A DNA stretch of 7,962 nucleotides. Origin: Prochlorococcus sp. AG-455-E15. GTDB taxonomy: Bacteria > Cyanobacteriota > Cyanobacteriia > PCC-6307 > Cyanobiaceae. The DNA is taken from positions 1 to 7,962 of the forward strand of contig QCQS01000039.1 in NCBI GenBank assembly GCA_003212115.1, read 5' to 3'. The position numbers and the translations under genes are program-made. This document shows, one piece after another, positions 1-5,959 of the stretch; the stretch's first letter is position 1, and every line of letters begins with the position of its first letter. The notes under the pieces are model-generated. The model was not told the DNA's origin. It searched no databases and was given only the letters and a program-made list of their open reading frames with translations.

Positions 1-249
1 TAAGACATAAAATATTTCTCCTCCTAATATCTCAGTTAGTCTTCCTTTGAAAGAATTATAACCAATTCCTCCAGTTCTAAATTCTTTAGTTTTACCGATA
101 ATCTTAATTTGTTCTTTTTCGTAATCGTTTCCCATACCAACAATTGGCATAGCATGAACAGAATAACCACTTTTTACGAATTGTTTAGCTATTAGACTGC
201 CAGATAGATCTTCTCCATGCCCATTACTTAATATTAAAATCTTAAACAA
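1..249 (-). CDS. Lipid-A-disaccharide synthase-like glycosyltransferase (N-terminal part)
   Basis: The first 83 codons are present; the rest lies beyond the left edge. The protein opens with a beta strand (FKILIL) followed by the motif SNGHGED at residues 8-14, then a helix and a second strand ending in PIVGMG (35-40). This matches the N-terminus of the cyanobacterial family usually annotated as lipid-A-disaccharide synthase-related, a GT-B-type glycosyltransferase resembling LpxB. Its actual substrate is not established, so an LpxB function is not claimed. The start must be TTG: the upstream in-frame stop is at 271-273, no ATG or GTG lies between it and the TTG at 249, and the first strand begins immediately. 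It starts one base after the stop of the TPR gene, so it is probably the third gene of a minus-strand operon with the Fe-S carrier and TPR genes and may be translationally coupled. Confidence 0.8.
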   Translation of the reverse strand, partial: MFKILILSNGHGEDLSGSLIAKQFVKSGYSVHAMPIVGMGNDYEKEQIKIIGKTKEFRTGGIGYNSFKGRLTEILGGEIFYVL

Positions 250-250
250 T

Positions 251-679
251 TTAAAATTCCAACCATTTTTTTACTTTGGTTAACTCAGGCCAATCTGGAT
301 ACCTACTTAATCCGTCTTCAACAGATTCTTTTAACTCACTTTTCACGTCTGGCATCATCATAGACATTTTTTTTATTAACTCAATATGATCCCTAACACC
401 CTTATTATTGGTAGCCAAAAGAGCTAAAGACAAATTCATTCTTGCTTGTGGATCTTGCTGATTTAATCGAACAGCTTGTCTGGCAGCTGACAAAGCCTCT
501 TCATTATTTTTCAAAAGTAATTGAAGCCATGATAAACAAGTCCAAGCAGCAAAATGATTTGGAATTTGCTGTATAATTTTTTGAAAATCTTGAACGATTG
601 GAATTAAATCTTGCCCTGCTTTATATCTTGATAAAGCTGCATTAAAATCCTCTTCGATGGGATTAATTTCGTTATTCAT
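251..679 (-). CDS. TPR-repeat protein
   Basis: A 142-residue soluble, mostly helical protein with no signal peptide or membrane segment. The clearest tetratricopeptide repeat spans about residues 43-76, with the paired-helix pattern (AAW..LSWLQLLL, then EEALSAARQAVRLN) and a following P at 77 where the next helix begins (ARMNLSLALL, 79-88). A weaker repeat precedes it at about 10-42. TPR proteins are protein-interaction scaffolds, and no enzymatic motif is visible. The C-terminal tail (127-142) is rich in W and P and ends in KKWLEF. The gene lies 6 bases after the Fe-S carrier stop and 1 base before the glycosyltransferase start, so the three are probably co-transcribed. The partner is unknown; the neighbours suggest Fe-S assembly or envelope synthesis only weakly. 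The ATG at 679 is the natural start given the spacing. Confidence 0.85.
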   Translation of the reverse strand: MNNEINPIEEDFNAALSRYKAGQDLIPIVQDFQKIIQQIPNHFAAWTCLSWLQLLLKNNEEALSAARQAVRLNQQDPQARMNLSLALLATNNKGVRDHIELIKKMSMMMPDVKSELKESVEDGLSRYPDWPELTKVKKWLEF

Positions 680-685
680 TATTTA

Positions 686-1078
686 TTAAACTGCAAAGGA
701 ACTTCCACAACCACAAGTTTGAGAGGCATTGGGATTTACAAAATTAAAGCCACCTCCAATTAATTCCTTACTAAAATCTAACTGCATTCCATAAATATAT
801 AAAAGACTTTTAGGATCACAAACTACTTGAAAGGTTTGATCAGCTTTTAATGAATAATCATAAACTTTATCATCAGGATTTATTTCATCAGTTCCTATAA
901 AATCCATCGTATAACTCATCCCACTACAACCGCCTGATCTTACTCCTACCCTTAGTGCTTTTTTATCACCTTGGCCCTTCAATAAATTTGAAATTTGTTC
1001 TATAGCATCATTCGTAATTAAAATACCTTTGCCATCATCAGAATTTTTAATTTCCTGTTTAACTTCTACATTTTCCAT
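686..1078 (-). CDS. IscA/HesB-type iron-sulfur cluster carrier
   Basis: A-type Fe-S scaffold or carrier protein that transfers clusters to apoproteins in the cytoplasm. The three diagnostic cysteines are present: one in SGGCSGMSY (residue 51 of the 130-residue form) and two in the C-terminal CGCG motif (122 and 124). The core ILITNDAIEQISNLL, then LRVGV, then GGGFNFVNPNA, is typical of the IscA/SufA/HesB family. I chose the ATG at 1078 (130 residues). An in-frame ATG at 1138 would add 20 aromatic and hydrophobic residues not expected in the family, and a plausible minus-strand -10 box (1103-1108) lies between the two starts. An N-terminal tail of about 20 charged residues precedes the core. 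It is the first gene of a minus-strand operon, divergent from crtQ. Whether it corresponds to IscA, SufA or ErpA cannot be told from the sequence. Confidence 0.93.
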   Translation of the reverse strand: MENVEVKQEIKNSDDGKGILITNDAIEQISNLLKGQGDKKALRVGVRSGGCSGMSYTMDFIGTDEINPDDKVYDYSLKADQTFQVVCDPKSLLYIYGMQLDFSKELIGGGFNFVNPNASQTCGCGSSFAV

Positions 1079-1102
1079 AAACAAGGGATTTCTACTACTT
1101 AT

Positions 1103-1108
1103 AATATA
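1103..1108 (-). promoter_or_regulatory. Candidate -10 box for the Fe-S carrier operon
   Basis: Reading the minus strand, TATATT (1108 to 1103, one mismatch to TATAAT) lies about 25 bases before the ATG at 1078; an overlapping TATTAT (1106 to 1101) is equally good. A start site near 1096 would give a leader of roughly 18 bases. No convincing -35 box is visible, and AT-rich DNA produces such matches by chance. Confidence 0.3.
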
Positions 1109-1157
1109 AAAACTTAATCGATAGGATGCATAGAACAAACGTTATCCAAACTTGATT

Positions 1158-1166
1158 TGTTATAAT
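1158..1166 (+). promoter_or_regulatory. Extended -10 promoter of crtQ
   Basis: TGTTATAAT is a perfect TATAAT hexamer (1161-1166) preceded by the TGn extension, the form that lets sigma-70-type polymerase work without a good -35 box. No recognisable -35 box is seen 17 bases upstream. Standard spacing puts the transcription start near 1173, only about 5 bases before the GTG start at 1178, so the transcript may be almost leaderless. Confidence 0.5.
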
Positions 1167-1177
1167 TTTAAGAAAAA

Positions 1178-2632
1178 GTGAAAATTGCAATAGTTGGTTC
1201 TGGATTAGCTGGTCTTACAGCAGCAGTCAATTTAGTTGATGAAGGTCATGAAGTAGAAATTTTCGAGAGCAGGTCATTTTGGGGAGGTAAAGTCGGAAGT
1301 TGGGAAGATAAGGATGGCAACCATATAGAAATGGGTTTACATGTATTTTTTTACAATTATGCAAATCTTTTTAAATTAATGAAAAAAGTTGGAGCTCTAG
1401 ACAATTTACTCCCGAAAGACCATACTCATCTATTTATCAATAATGGTGGTGATTTAAAATCTTTAGACTTTAGATTCCCTTTAGGTGCTCCATTTAATGG
1501 ACTAAAAGCTTTTTTTACCACCGAACAACTTACTTGGGTAGATAAGTTCAGAAATGCCTTAGCTTTAGGTACAAGCCCAATAGTTAGAGGGTTGATAGAC
1601 TACGAAGGCGCAATGAAAATAATTAGAGATCTAGATAGAATTAGCTTTAAAGAATGGTTTTTAAACCATGGTGGAAGTGAAAAAAGCTTAGAAAGAATGT
1701 GGGATCCTATTGCATATGCTTTAGGTTTTATTAATTGCAAAGATATTTCAGCAAGATGCATGCTAACTATCTTCATGATGTTTGCTTCAAAAACAGAAGC
1801 CTCAAAACTGAATCTTTTAAAAGGTTCTCCACATAAGTGGCTAACTCAACCTATTGTCGACTACATCAAAAACAAAGGAGCAAAAATACATCTTAACCAT
1901 AAGGTAGAAGAAATTATTTATGAAAAAGAATCTTCCTCTTATTCCGTTAATCAATTAAAAATATCTTCTCCTGAAGGAATTAAGGCAGTGTTTGCAGATA
2001 AATTTCTAGCTGCCTGTGATGTTCCTGGAATAAAAAAAATAATTCCAAAAGAATGGTATCAATTTAAAGAATTTGAAGGTTTAAAAAAACTTAGAGCTGT
2101 TGCTGTTGCCACAATCCAATTAAGATATGACGGTTGGGTTACTGAATTACAAAAAGATAATACTGGAAACAAACCAATCGGACTAGATAACCTTCTTTAT
2201 TCTGCTGATGCCTCTTTCAGTTGTTTCGCTGATTTAGCACTAGCAAGTCCGGCAGATTATAGAAAAAAAGATATGGGATCACTTCTCCAATGTGTTTTAA
2301 CTCCTGGCGATAGATGGATGGGAAGATCTACAGAAAGGATTACAAAAGAAATAGATAAAGAGGTTCGCCGTCTATTCCCATCCTCAAAAAATCTTAAATT
2401 GCTTTGGAGTAATGTAGTACAAATTCCACAATCACTCTATAGAGAAGCTCCCGGTATGGAACCTTTCAGACCTAATCAAAAAACATCCATATCTAATTTC
2501 TTCATGGCTGGAAGTTATACAAAACAAGATTATATAGACTCTATGGAGGGAGCTACAATGAGTGGTCATTTGGCTGCTGCTGCAATTTTAGAGAAGAAAG
2601 CAGAATTAGCAAAAAATCTTGCAGTAAGTTAA
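1178..2632 (+). CDS. crtQ: Zeta-carotene desaturase (plant/cyanobacterial type)
   Basis: This membrane-associated FAD enzyme converts zeta-carotene through neurosporene to lycopene (in the poly-cis pathway, to prolycopene), downstream of phytoene desaturase CrtP. The FAD-binding Rossmann motif GSGLAG is at residues 7-12, with the acidic strand end near E30, then GGKVGSW (36-42) and the strongly family-specific stretch HIEMGLHVFF (49-58). The C-terminal FAD motif FFMAGSYT..DYIDSMEGA lies at about 441-459. The length of 484 is normal for the family. CrtP and bacterial CrtI are the alternatives, but the GGKVGSWEDKDGNHIEMGLHVFF pattern favours ZDS. The start is forced: TAA at 1169-1171 is in frame, and GTG at 1178 is the only usual start before the Rossmann strand. 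There is no clear Shine-Dalgarno site. It leads a two-gene operon with the SRPBCC gene 3 bases downstream. Confidence 0.95.
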   Translation: MKIAIVGSGLAGLTAAVNLVDEGHEVEIFESRSFWGGKVGSWEDKDGNHIEMGLHVFFYNYANLFKLMKKVGALDNLLPKDHTHLFINNGGDLKSLDFRFPLGAPFNGLKAFFTTEQLTWVDKFRNALALGTSPIVRGLIDYEGAMKIIRDLDRISFKEWFLNHGGSEKSLERMWDPIAYALGFINCKDISARCMLTIFMMFASKTEASKLNLLKGSPHKWLTQPIVDYIKNKGAKIHLNHKVEEIIYEKESSSYSVNQLKISSPEGIKAVFADKFLAACDVPGIKKIIPKEWYQFKEFEGLKKLRAVAVATIQLRYDGWVTELQKDNTGNKPIGLDNLLYSADASFSCFADLALASPADYRKKDMGSLLQCVLTPGDRWMGRSTERITKEIDKEVRRLFPSSKNLKLLWSNVVQIPQSLYREAPGMEPFRPNQKTSISNFFMAGSYTKQDYIDSMEGATMSGHLAAAAILEKKAELAKNLAVS

Positions 2633-2635
2633 TTA

Positions 2636-3106
2636 ATGGGTACTTGGCTAAAACATAACGTAATAACAATTGTTAATGCGCCTCTTGAAAATGTTTGGGA
2701 TACATGGAGCGATTTAGACTCAATGTCTCTTTGGATGAGCTGGATTGAATCTGTAAAAACAGTTGATGAAGAGACTAGTACATTACCTGATTTAACAGAA
2801 TGGACTTTGGCTGCAAATGGCTTTAGGTTTAAATGGAAAGCTCAAATCACAGAAAGAGTCGAAAAAAGGAAGCTTAAATGGAAATCTATAGGAGGTTTAC
2901 CAACTGAGGGATCAGTAGTTTTCGAAAGTAAAAATGATCAAACCACAACGGTAAATTTAGCAATAACTTATGAGCTACCTAAAATGATTGCCCGTTTTAT
3001 GGAAGAAAATATCTTAGGAAAAATGGTTACAAACGAATTACAGGCCAATATTGATAGGTTTAAAGATTTAGTTGAAAAGAACTATTCAAAAAGTTTTTCT
3101 AACTAA
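2636..3106 (+). CDS. SRPBCC/START-like (polyketide cyclase/dehydrase-type) protein
   Basis: A 156-residue soluble protein with the helix-grip layout of the SRPBCC superfamily, whose members bind hydrophobic ligands in a deep cavity. The N-terminal strand and helix read HNVITIVNAPLENVWDTWSD (7-26), the usual 'pVe.VW....D' signature, followed by MSLWMSWIESV (30-40). A strand-rich middle (FRFKWKAQIT..LKWKSIGGLP) and a long C-terminal helix (about 115-150, ending NIDRFKDLVEKN) complete the fold. No catalytic residues can be assigned. It lies 3 bases after crtQ, so it is almost certainly co-transcribed, which suggests a role in carotenoid binding, transfer or isomerisation; that is inference only. 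Its 3' end overlaps the converging hemD end by 8 bases. Confidence 0.85.
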   Translation: MGTWLKHNVITIVNAPLENVWDTWSDLDSMSLWMSWIESVKTVDEETSTLPDLTEWTLAANGFRFKWKAQITERVEKRKLKWKSIGGLPTEGSVVFESKNDQTTTVNLAITYELPKMIARFMEENILGKMVTNELQANIDRFKDLVEKNYSKSFSN

Positions 3107-3896
3107 AAATATTAATTGCCAGATCTAGAAGTCCTTCAAAAGTATATTTTTGTGACTGCCTATCAACTCTTCCAAAAATCTTTTTACATATTTTTGTTGT
3201 CTGAGGTCCAATAGTTAACAATTTAATTTGATCAAAATACTCTAACCATTGTTTACCAAGTTTTTTTTCGAGTAAAAAAGCAGAATTTTCTACTGTTTTA
3301 CCACTTGAAAAAATAATTGCATCTACTTTTCGCTTAGAAATAATATCAATTGTTTCTTCCGGAATTGAGTTAGGACATCTAGATTCATATGCAGCAACCT
3401 CAAATACACGTGAACCAGCCTTTCTAAATTGATCTGCAATTAGATCCCTACCACCTGTTTGAACTCTTGGTACAAAAACTCGAAGTCCATAACCAGATAC
3501 TGGGAAATTATCAATTAGACTTTCAGCAACGAATTCTGGAGGTATGAAATCAGCCTTGATCCCAAAATCATCAAGGGTTTTTGAGGTTTTTTCTCCGACT
3601 ACTGCTATTTTTGTTTTTTTAGAACATTCTTTTAATGAACTATTAAAGTATCTAAGTCTTTTATCCACAAATTTGATCCCATTACTACTAGAAAAAATAA
3701 TCCAATGAAAATCATCCATTTGATTTAATGCTTCGTCAAGAGGATTAAGATCATCAGGATCACCAATACTTATTGCAGGCAAATCAAATACATTAGCTCC
3801 CTTGCTTGTGAATATCTTCTTTATTTCTAATATCCCTTCTTTTGATCGAGTAATAATTATATTTCTTTGATCAAGAGGCAGATCAACTATTGGCAT
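3099..3896 (-). CDS. hemD: Uroporphyrinogen-III synthase
   Basis: This cytoplasmic enzyme cyclises hydroxymethylbilane with inversion of ring D to give uroporphyrinogen III, the common precursor of chlorophyll, haem and phycobilins. HemD sequences are poorly conserved, but the family landmarks are in order: IIITRS near the N-terminus, WIIFSSSNGIKF, VAVVGEKT, the linker GLRVFVPR.Q.GGRDL, VFEVAAYE, VDAIIFSSGKTV, LLTIGPQTT, and YTFEGLL near the C-terminus. This is the two-lobed alpha/beta HemD fold. I favour the ATG at 3896 (265 residues) over the ATG at 3911 (270), because GAGG sits 6 bases before the former and nothing similar precedes the latter. The start overlaps the end of rbfA by 14 bases, implying coupled translation. 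The end overlaps the converging SRPBCC gene by 8 bases. Confidence 0.93.
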   Translation of the reverse strand: MPIVDLPLDQRNIIITRSKEGILEIKKIFTSKGANVFDLPAISIGDPDDLNPLDEALNQMDDFHWIIFSSSNGIKFVDKRLRYFNSSLKECSKKTKIAVVGEKTSKTLDDFGIKADFIPPEFVAESLIDNFPVSGYGLRVFVPRVQTGGRDLIADQFRKAGSRVFEVAAYESRCPNSIPEETIDIISKRKVDAIIFSSGKTVENSAFLLEKKLGKQWLEYFDQIKLLTIGPQTTKICKKIFGRVDRQSQKYTFEGLLDLAINIFS

Positions 3897-4275
3897 CCTT
3901 TTCCTCAACATTATTATTTTGATTTTTACTTTTTAATTCATCGAGCAGTTTCAAAACTGATAATCCTTTATCAAAAACAACATCGTCTTTAAAAATAATC
4001 TCTGGAACCCTTCTCATCTCAATTCTTTTTCCTAAACTATGCCTTATAGAGCTTTTAGCAGTATTCAAGTTTGCTAAAATTTCTTTCCTCACTTTCTCTT
4101 GAGCAGTTGAAGTTATATAAATTTTACAGTGTTGCAAATCACCTGATAAATCAATCTTAGAAATATTGACGAAATTATCTCTAATAAGATCATTTTCCAA
4201 ATCATTCTGCAAAATAAGTGTTATTTCTTTCTTCAAAAGAGAAGAAACTTTTGCAAGTCGGTAATTATTTGGCAT
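3883..4275 (-). CDS. rbfA: 30S ribosome-binding factor A
   Basis: Maturation factor that binds the free 30S subunit and assists late 16S rRNA processing, important for growth at low temperature. The 130-residue protein has the KH-like pattern of the family: an N-terminal helix RLAKVSSLLKKEITLIL (6-22), the strand region VNISKIDLSGDLQHCKIYI, then a helix with LNTAKSSIRHSLGKRIEMRRVPEIIF, which is the RbfA hallmark (..LR..LG..L.LR..PEL.F). The acidic, Asn-rich C-terminal tail (about 118-130) is probably disordered. It sits 5 bases after the DUF751 stop and overlaps hemD, so it is the middle gene of a minus-strand operon. No clear Shine-Dalgarno site precedes it, and translation may depend on the upstream gene. 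Confidence 0.95.
   Translation of the reverse strand: MPNNYRLAKVSSLLKKEITLILQNDLENDLIRDNFVNISKIDLSGDLQHCKIYITSTAQEKVRKEILANLNTAKSSIRHSLGKRIEMRRVPEIIFKDDVVFDKGLSVLKLLDELKSKNQNNNVEEKDANS
3903..3906 (-). promoter_or_regulatory. hemD: Shine-Dalgarno site deciding the hemD start
   Basis: On the minus strand GAGG (3906 to 3903) precedes the ATG at 3896 with a 6-base spacer. It lies inside the rbfA coding sequence, and the upstream ATG at 3911 has no comparable site. Confidence 0.5.
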
Positions 4276-4280
4276 TATGG

Positions 4281-4484
4281 TTATAAATTTATTGGGTTTG
4301 TCATCGCTTTTAAGACAAAATAAACAGTTATGAAAGCACTTAAGACAGAAGATATCAAACCTACTATTGTGAGTGGATTTGATCTATTCTTGAATAAAGG
4401 TTCAAGCAAAGCAACAAGTCCCCCAACAATGATAGATATCAAATACTTTGGATATCTTGCAACATTAGAGAAAAATTCGCCCAT
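4281..4484 (-). CDS. DUF751 (Ycf33-like) small membrane protein
   Basis: A 67-residue protein with two predicted membrane helices: about residues 15-31 (YLISIIVGGLVALLEPL) and 40-60 (TIVGLISSVLSAFITVYFVL). The N-terminus GEFFSNVARYPKYL, the NP at the start of helix 2 and the ending LKAMTNP are typical of the cyanobacterial DUF751 family, related to plastid Ycf33. The function is unknown; a thylakoid location is likely from its phylogenetic distribution. I chose the ATG at 4484 because it gives the usual family N-terminus (M-G/E-x-F-F-x-N-V-x-R-Y-P). A GTG at 4493 would add only three residues, and that GTG forms part of GTGGAG, which could instead serve as the ribosome-binding region for the ATG, though with only 3 bases between. 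It is the first gene of the operon with rbfA and hemD. Confidence 0.85.
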   Translation of the reverse strand: MGEFFSNVARYPKYLISIIVGGLVALLEPLFKNRSNPLTIVGLISSVLSAFITVYFVLKAMTNPINL

Positions 4485-4538
4485 CAGCTCCACAAATAGA
4501 TTACTTTTTTAGCTAGGTTTTAACAAACATTAAACAGC

Positions 4539-5264
4539 ATGATTACATTATATCAATTTAGGCATAGTGCTTTTTGTTTAAAAACAAGAATGGCTCTTCA
4601 TGCAAAAAAATTACAATATCGAGTTGAAGAAGTAACACCTGGAATAGGCCAATTTGAAATCTTTAAATTATCAGGTCAAAAACAAGTACCTGTAATAGTC
4701 GATAGTAATGATCAAGTTATTAATGACTCTTCAACAATTTGCGAATATATAGATAAAAAAAATGATAACAATCCACTCTTTCCTGAGGACCCAATATTAT
4801 TTGCACAATGCAAACTAATTGAAGACTGGGCAGATACTACAATGGCTACAACTTGTAGAAAAACTTTAATAAAATCTGCAATAGAAAATCCACAGCTAAG
4901 AACTGCATTACTTCCAGATGAAATACCTTCTTCAGTTAAAAGTATTGTTGATAAATTACCTTTTGAAAATCTTAGTAAAATTTCTAATGTAGTTTTGTCT
5001 TCTAAAGATAATTTAGAACTTCAAAAATTACTGGAAGCTTTATCAAAATCCTTGATCAACAAAAAATATTTTGTTGGAGATAGATTATCAATTGCAGATA
5101 TTTCAATTGCTGCTCAATTATCCCTTCTTAAATTTCCAAAGTCTGCAGGACCAATTCTTTCAGGAGAGGGGAGCCAAGAATACATAAATAACCCTTATTT
5201 AGAAAATCTTTTTATTTGGAGGAACAACTTAGAAGAATATCTTTTTAGTGCTAACTCTCAATAA
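4539..5264 (+). CDS. Glutathione S-transferase family protein
   Basis: A cytoplasmic GST-fold protein of 241 residues that probably conjugates or reduces electrophilic or oxidised substrates with glutathione. The N-terminal thioredoxin-like domain (1-76) begins ITLYQFRHSAFCLKTRMAL: Ser10 and Cys13 occupy the catalytic region where relatives carry SPF or CPFC. The cis-proline motif is QVPVI (P51), and the glutathione gamma-glutamyl contact is DSSTI (D63-S64). The all-helical C-terminal domain (about 85-237) contains the folding N-cap box SIAD at 184-187. It stands alone on the plus strand, divergent from the DUF751 operon with about 54 bases between starts. Its end overlaps the converging DUF6816-like gene by 14 bases. 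The substrate is unknown, and class assignment is not possible by eye. Confidence 0.92.
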   Translation: MITLYQFRHSAFCLKTRMALHAKKLQYRVEEVTPGIGQFEIFKLSGQKQVPVIVDSNDQVINDSSTICEYIDKKNDNNPLFPEDPILFAQCKLIEDWADTTMATTCRKTLIKSAIENPQLRTALLPDEIPSSVKSIVDKLPFENLSKISNVVLSSKDNLELQKLLEALSKSLINKKYFVGDRLSIADISIAAQLSLLKFPKSAGPILSGEGSQEYINNPYLENLFIWRNNLEEYLFSANSQ

Positions 5265-5958
5265 ATTCAAAAGTCAATTTATATTTATTTGTTTTTATAG
5301 CATGAATAGAAGGATCACCAACTTTTGAACCATAAGAAGCAATATATTGCACTCCACAAATTGATGGTTTCAATGAACTATCAACCTCCAATATTTCTTG
5401 GGAACATTTCTGAAATTTACTAATGGTCTCTACCTGATTAATCCTTGAAGCACCAGGCTTATGCGCTGTTTGTATAACTAGCTCATCTGCGAAAAAAATA
5501 TCATTACTTTGGATCTGATTTCTCCCTGTAATTCTTGAATCAATATAAAAATCATCTTTTAAATAAGTAATTTGATTATTAATAGATTGAGGATCATTTA
5601 CAACCTTGATTAAGGTATCACCAAATATTGCTTTTCCAATAGATTCAGAATTTTTTGCACGATTACCGACAACTAAATCTGAATCATTCTTAAAGAAATT
5701 TACTTTATAAGTAACTGGCTCTTCTGAATCATTAACTATATCTTGAGAAGTAACAAGCCAATTACCCTCGAACCATTTAGGATAAATTAAATCCTTAGAA
5801 GTATCCGATAATTTAAAATTTGGCAAATATAATTCTGGCCATTGATTTACACGATTTTCCAAAAACTCTCGTACGTTAGAATCTACTACAGCAAAAGAAC
5901 TTTCTAGAAAGATTCCTTGAAAAACCAAGCAAAGAATTAATCCAAGAAGAATTTTCAT
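5251..5958 (-). CDS. Exported DUF6816-like conserved cyanobacterial protein
   Basis: A 235-residue protein with a classical signal peptide: MK, then a hydrophobic core (ILLGLILCLVFQGIFL), then a signal peptidase I site SFA|V after residue 23. The mature protein would therefore reach the thylakoid lumen or periplasm. The region YPKWFEGNWLVTS (59-71) resembles the signature of the DUF6816 family shared by cyanobacteria and plastids, and the rest is strand-rich with many polar residues (FYIDSRITGRNQ, VIQTAHKPG). Two cysteines (185 and 201) near the C-terminus could form a disulfide. No catalytic motif is recognised, and a lipocalin-like barrel is only a guess. The start codon is one base from the divergent CRR7-like start. 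The 3' end overlaps the GST gene by 14 bases. Confidence 0.75.
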   Translation of the reverse strand: MKILLGLILCLVFQGIFLESSFAVVDSNVREFLENRVNQWPELYLPNFKLSDTSKDLIYPKWFEGNWLVTSQDIVNDSEEPVTYKVNFFKNDSDLVVGNRAKNSESIGKAIFGDTLIKVVNDPQSINNQITYLKDDFYIDSRITGRNQIQSNDIFFADELVIQTAHKPGASRINQVETISKFQKCSQEILEVDSSLKPSICGVQYIASYGSKVGDPSIHAIKTNKYKLTFEFIES

Positions 5959-5959
5959 T

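Noticed and set aside
3107..3125. Intrinsic terminators at the convergent gene junctions
   Set aside because: T- and A-runs are common, but I could not find a GC-bearing stem followed by a T-run at any of the three junctions.
4330..4512. 60-residue plus-strand open frame
   Set aside because: It lies antisense to the well supported DUF751 gene, shows no domain or membrane pattern of its own, and is best explained as a shadow of that gene's codons.
4485..4538. Promoter for the DUF751-rbfA-hemD operon (TTGTTA 4526-4521, 17-base spacer, TAATCT 4503-4498, minus strand)
   Set aside because: The spacing is right, but the hexamers match only about 4/6 and 3/6, too weak to list in AT-rich DNA.
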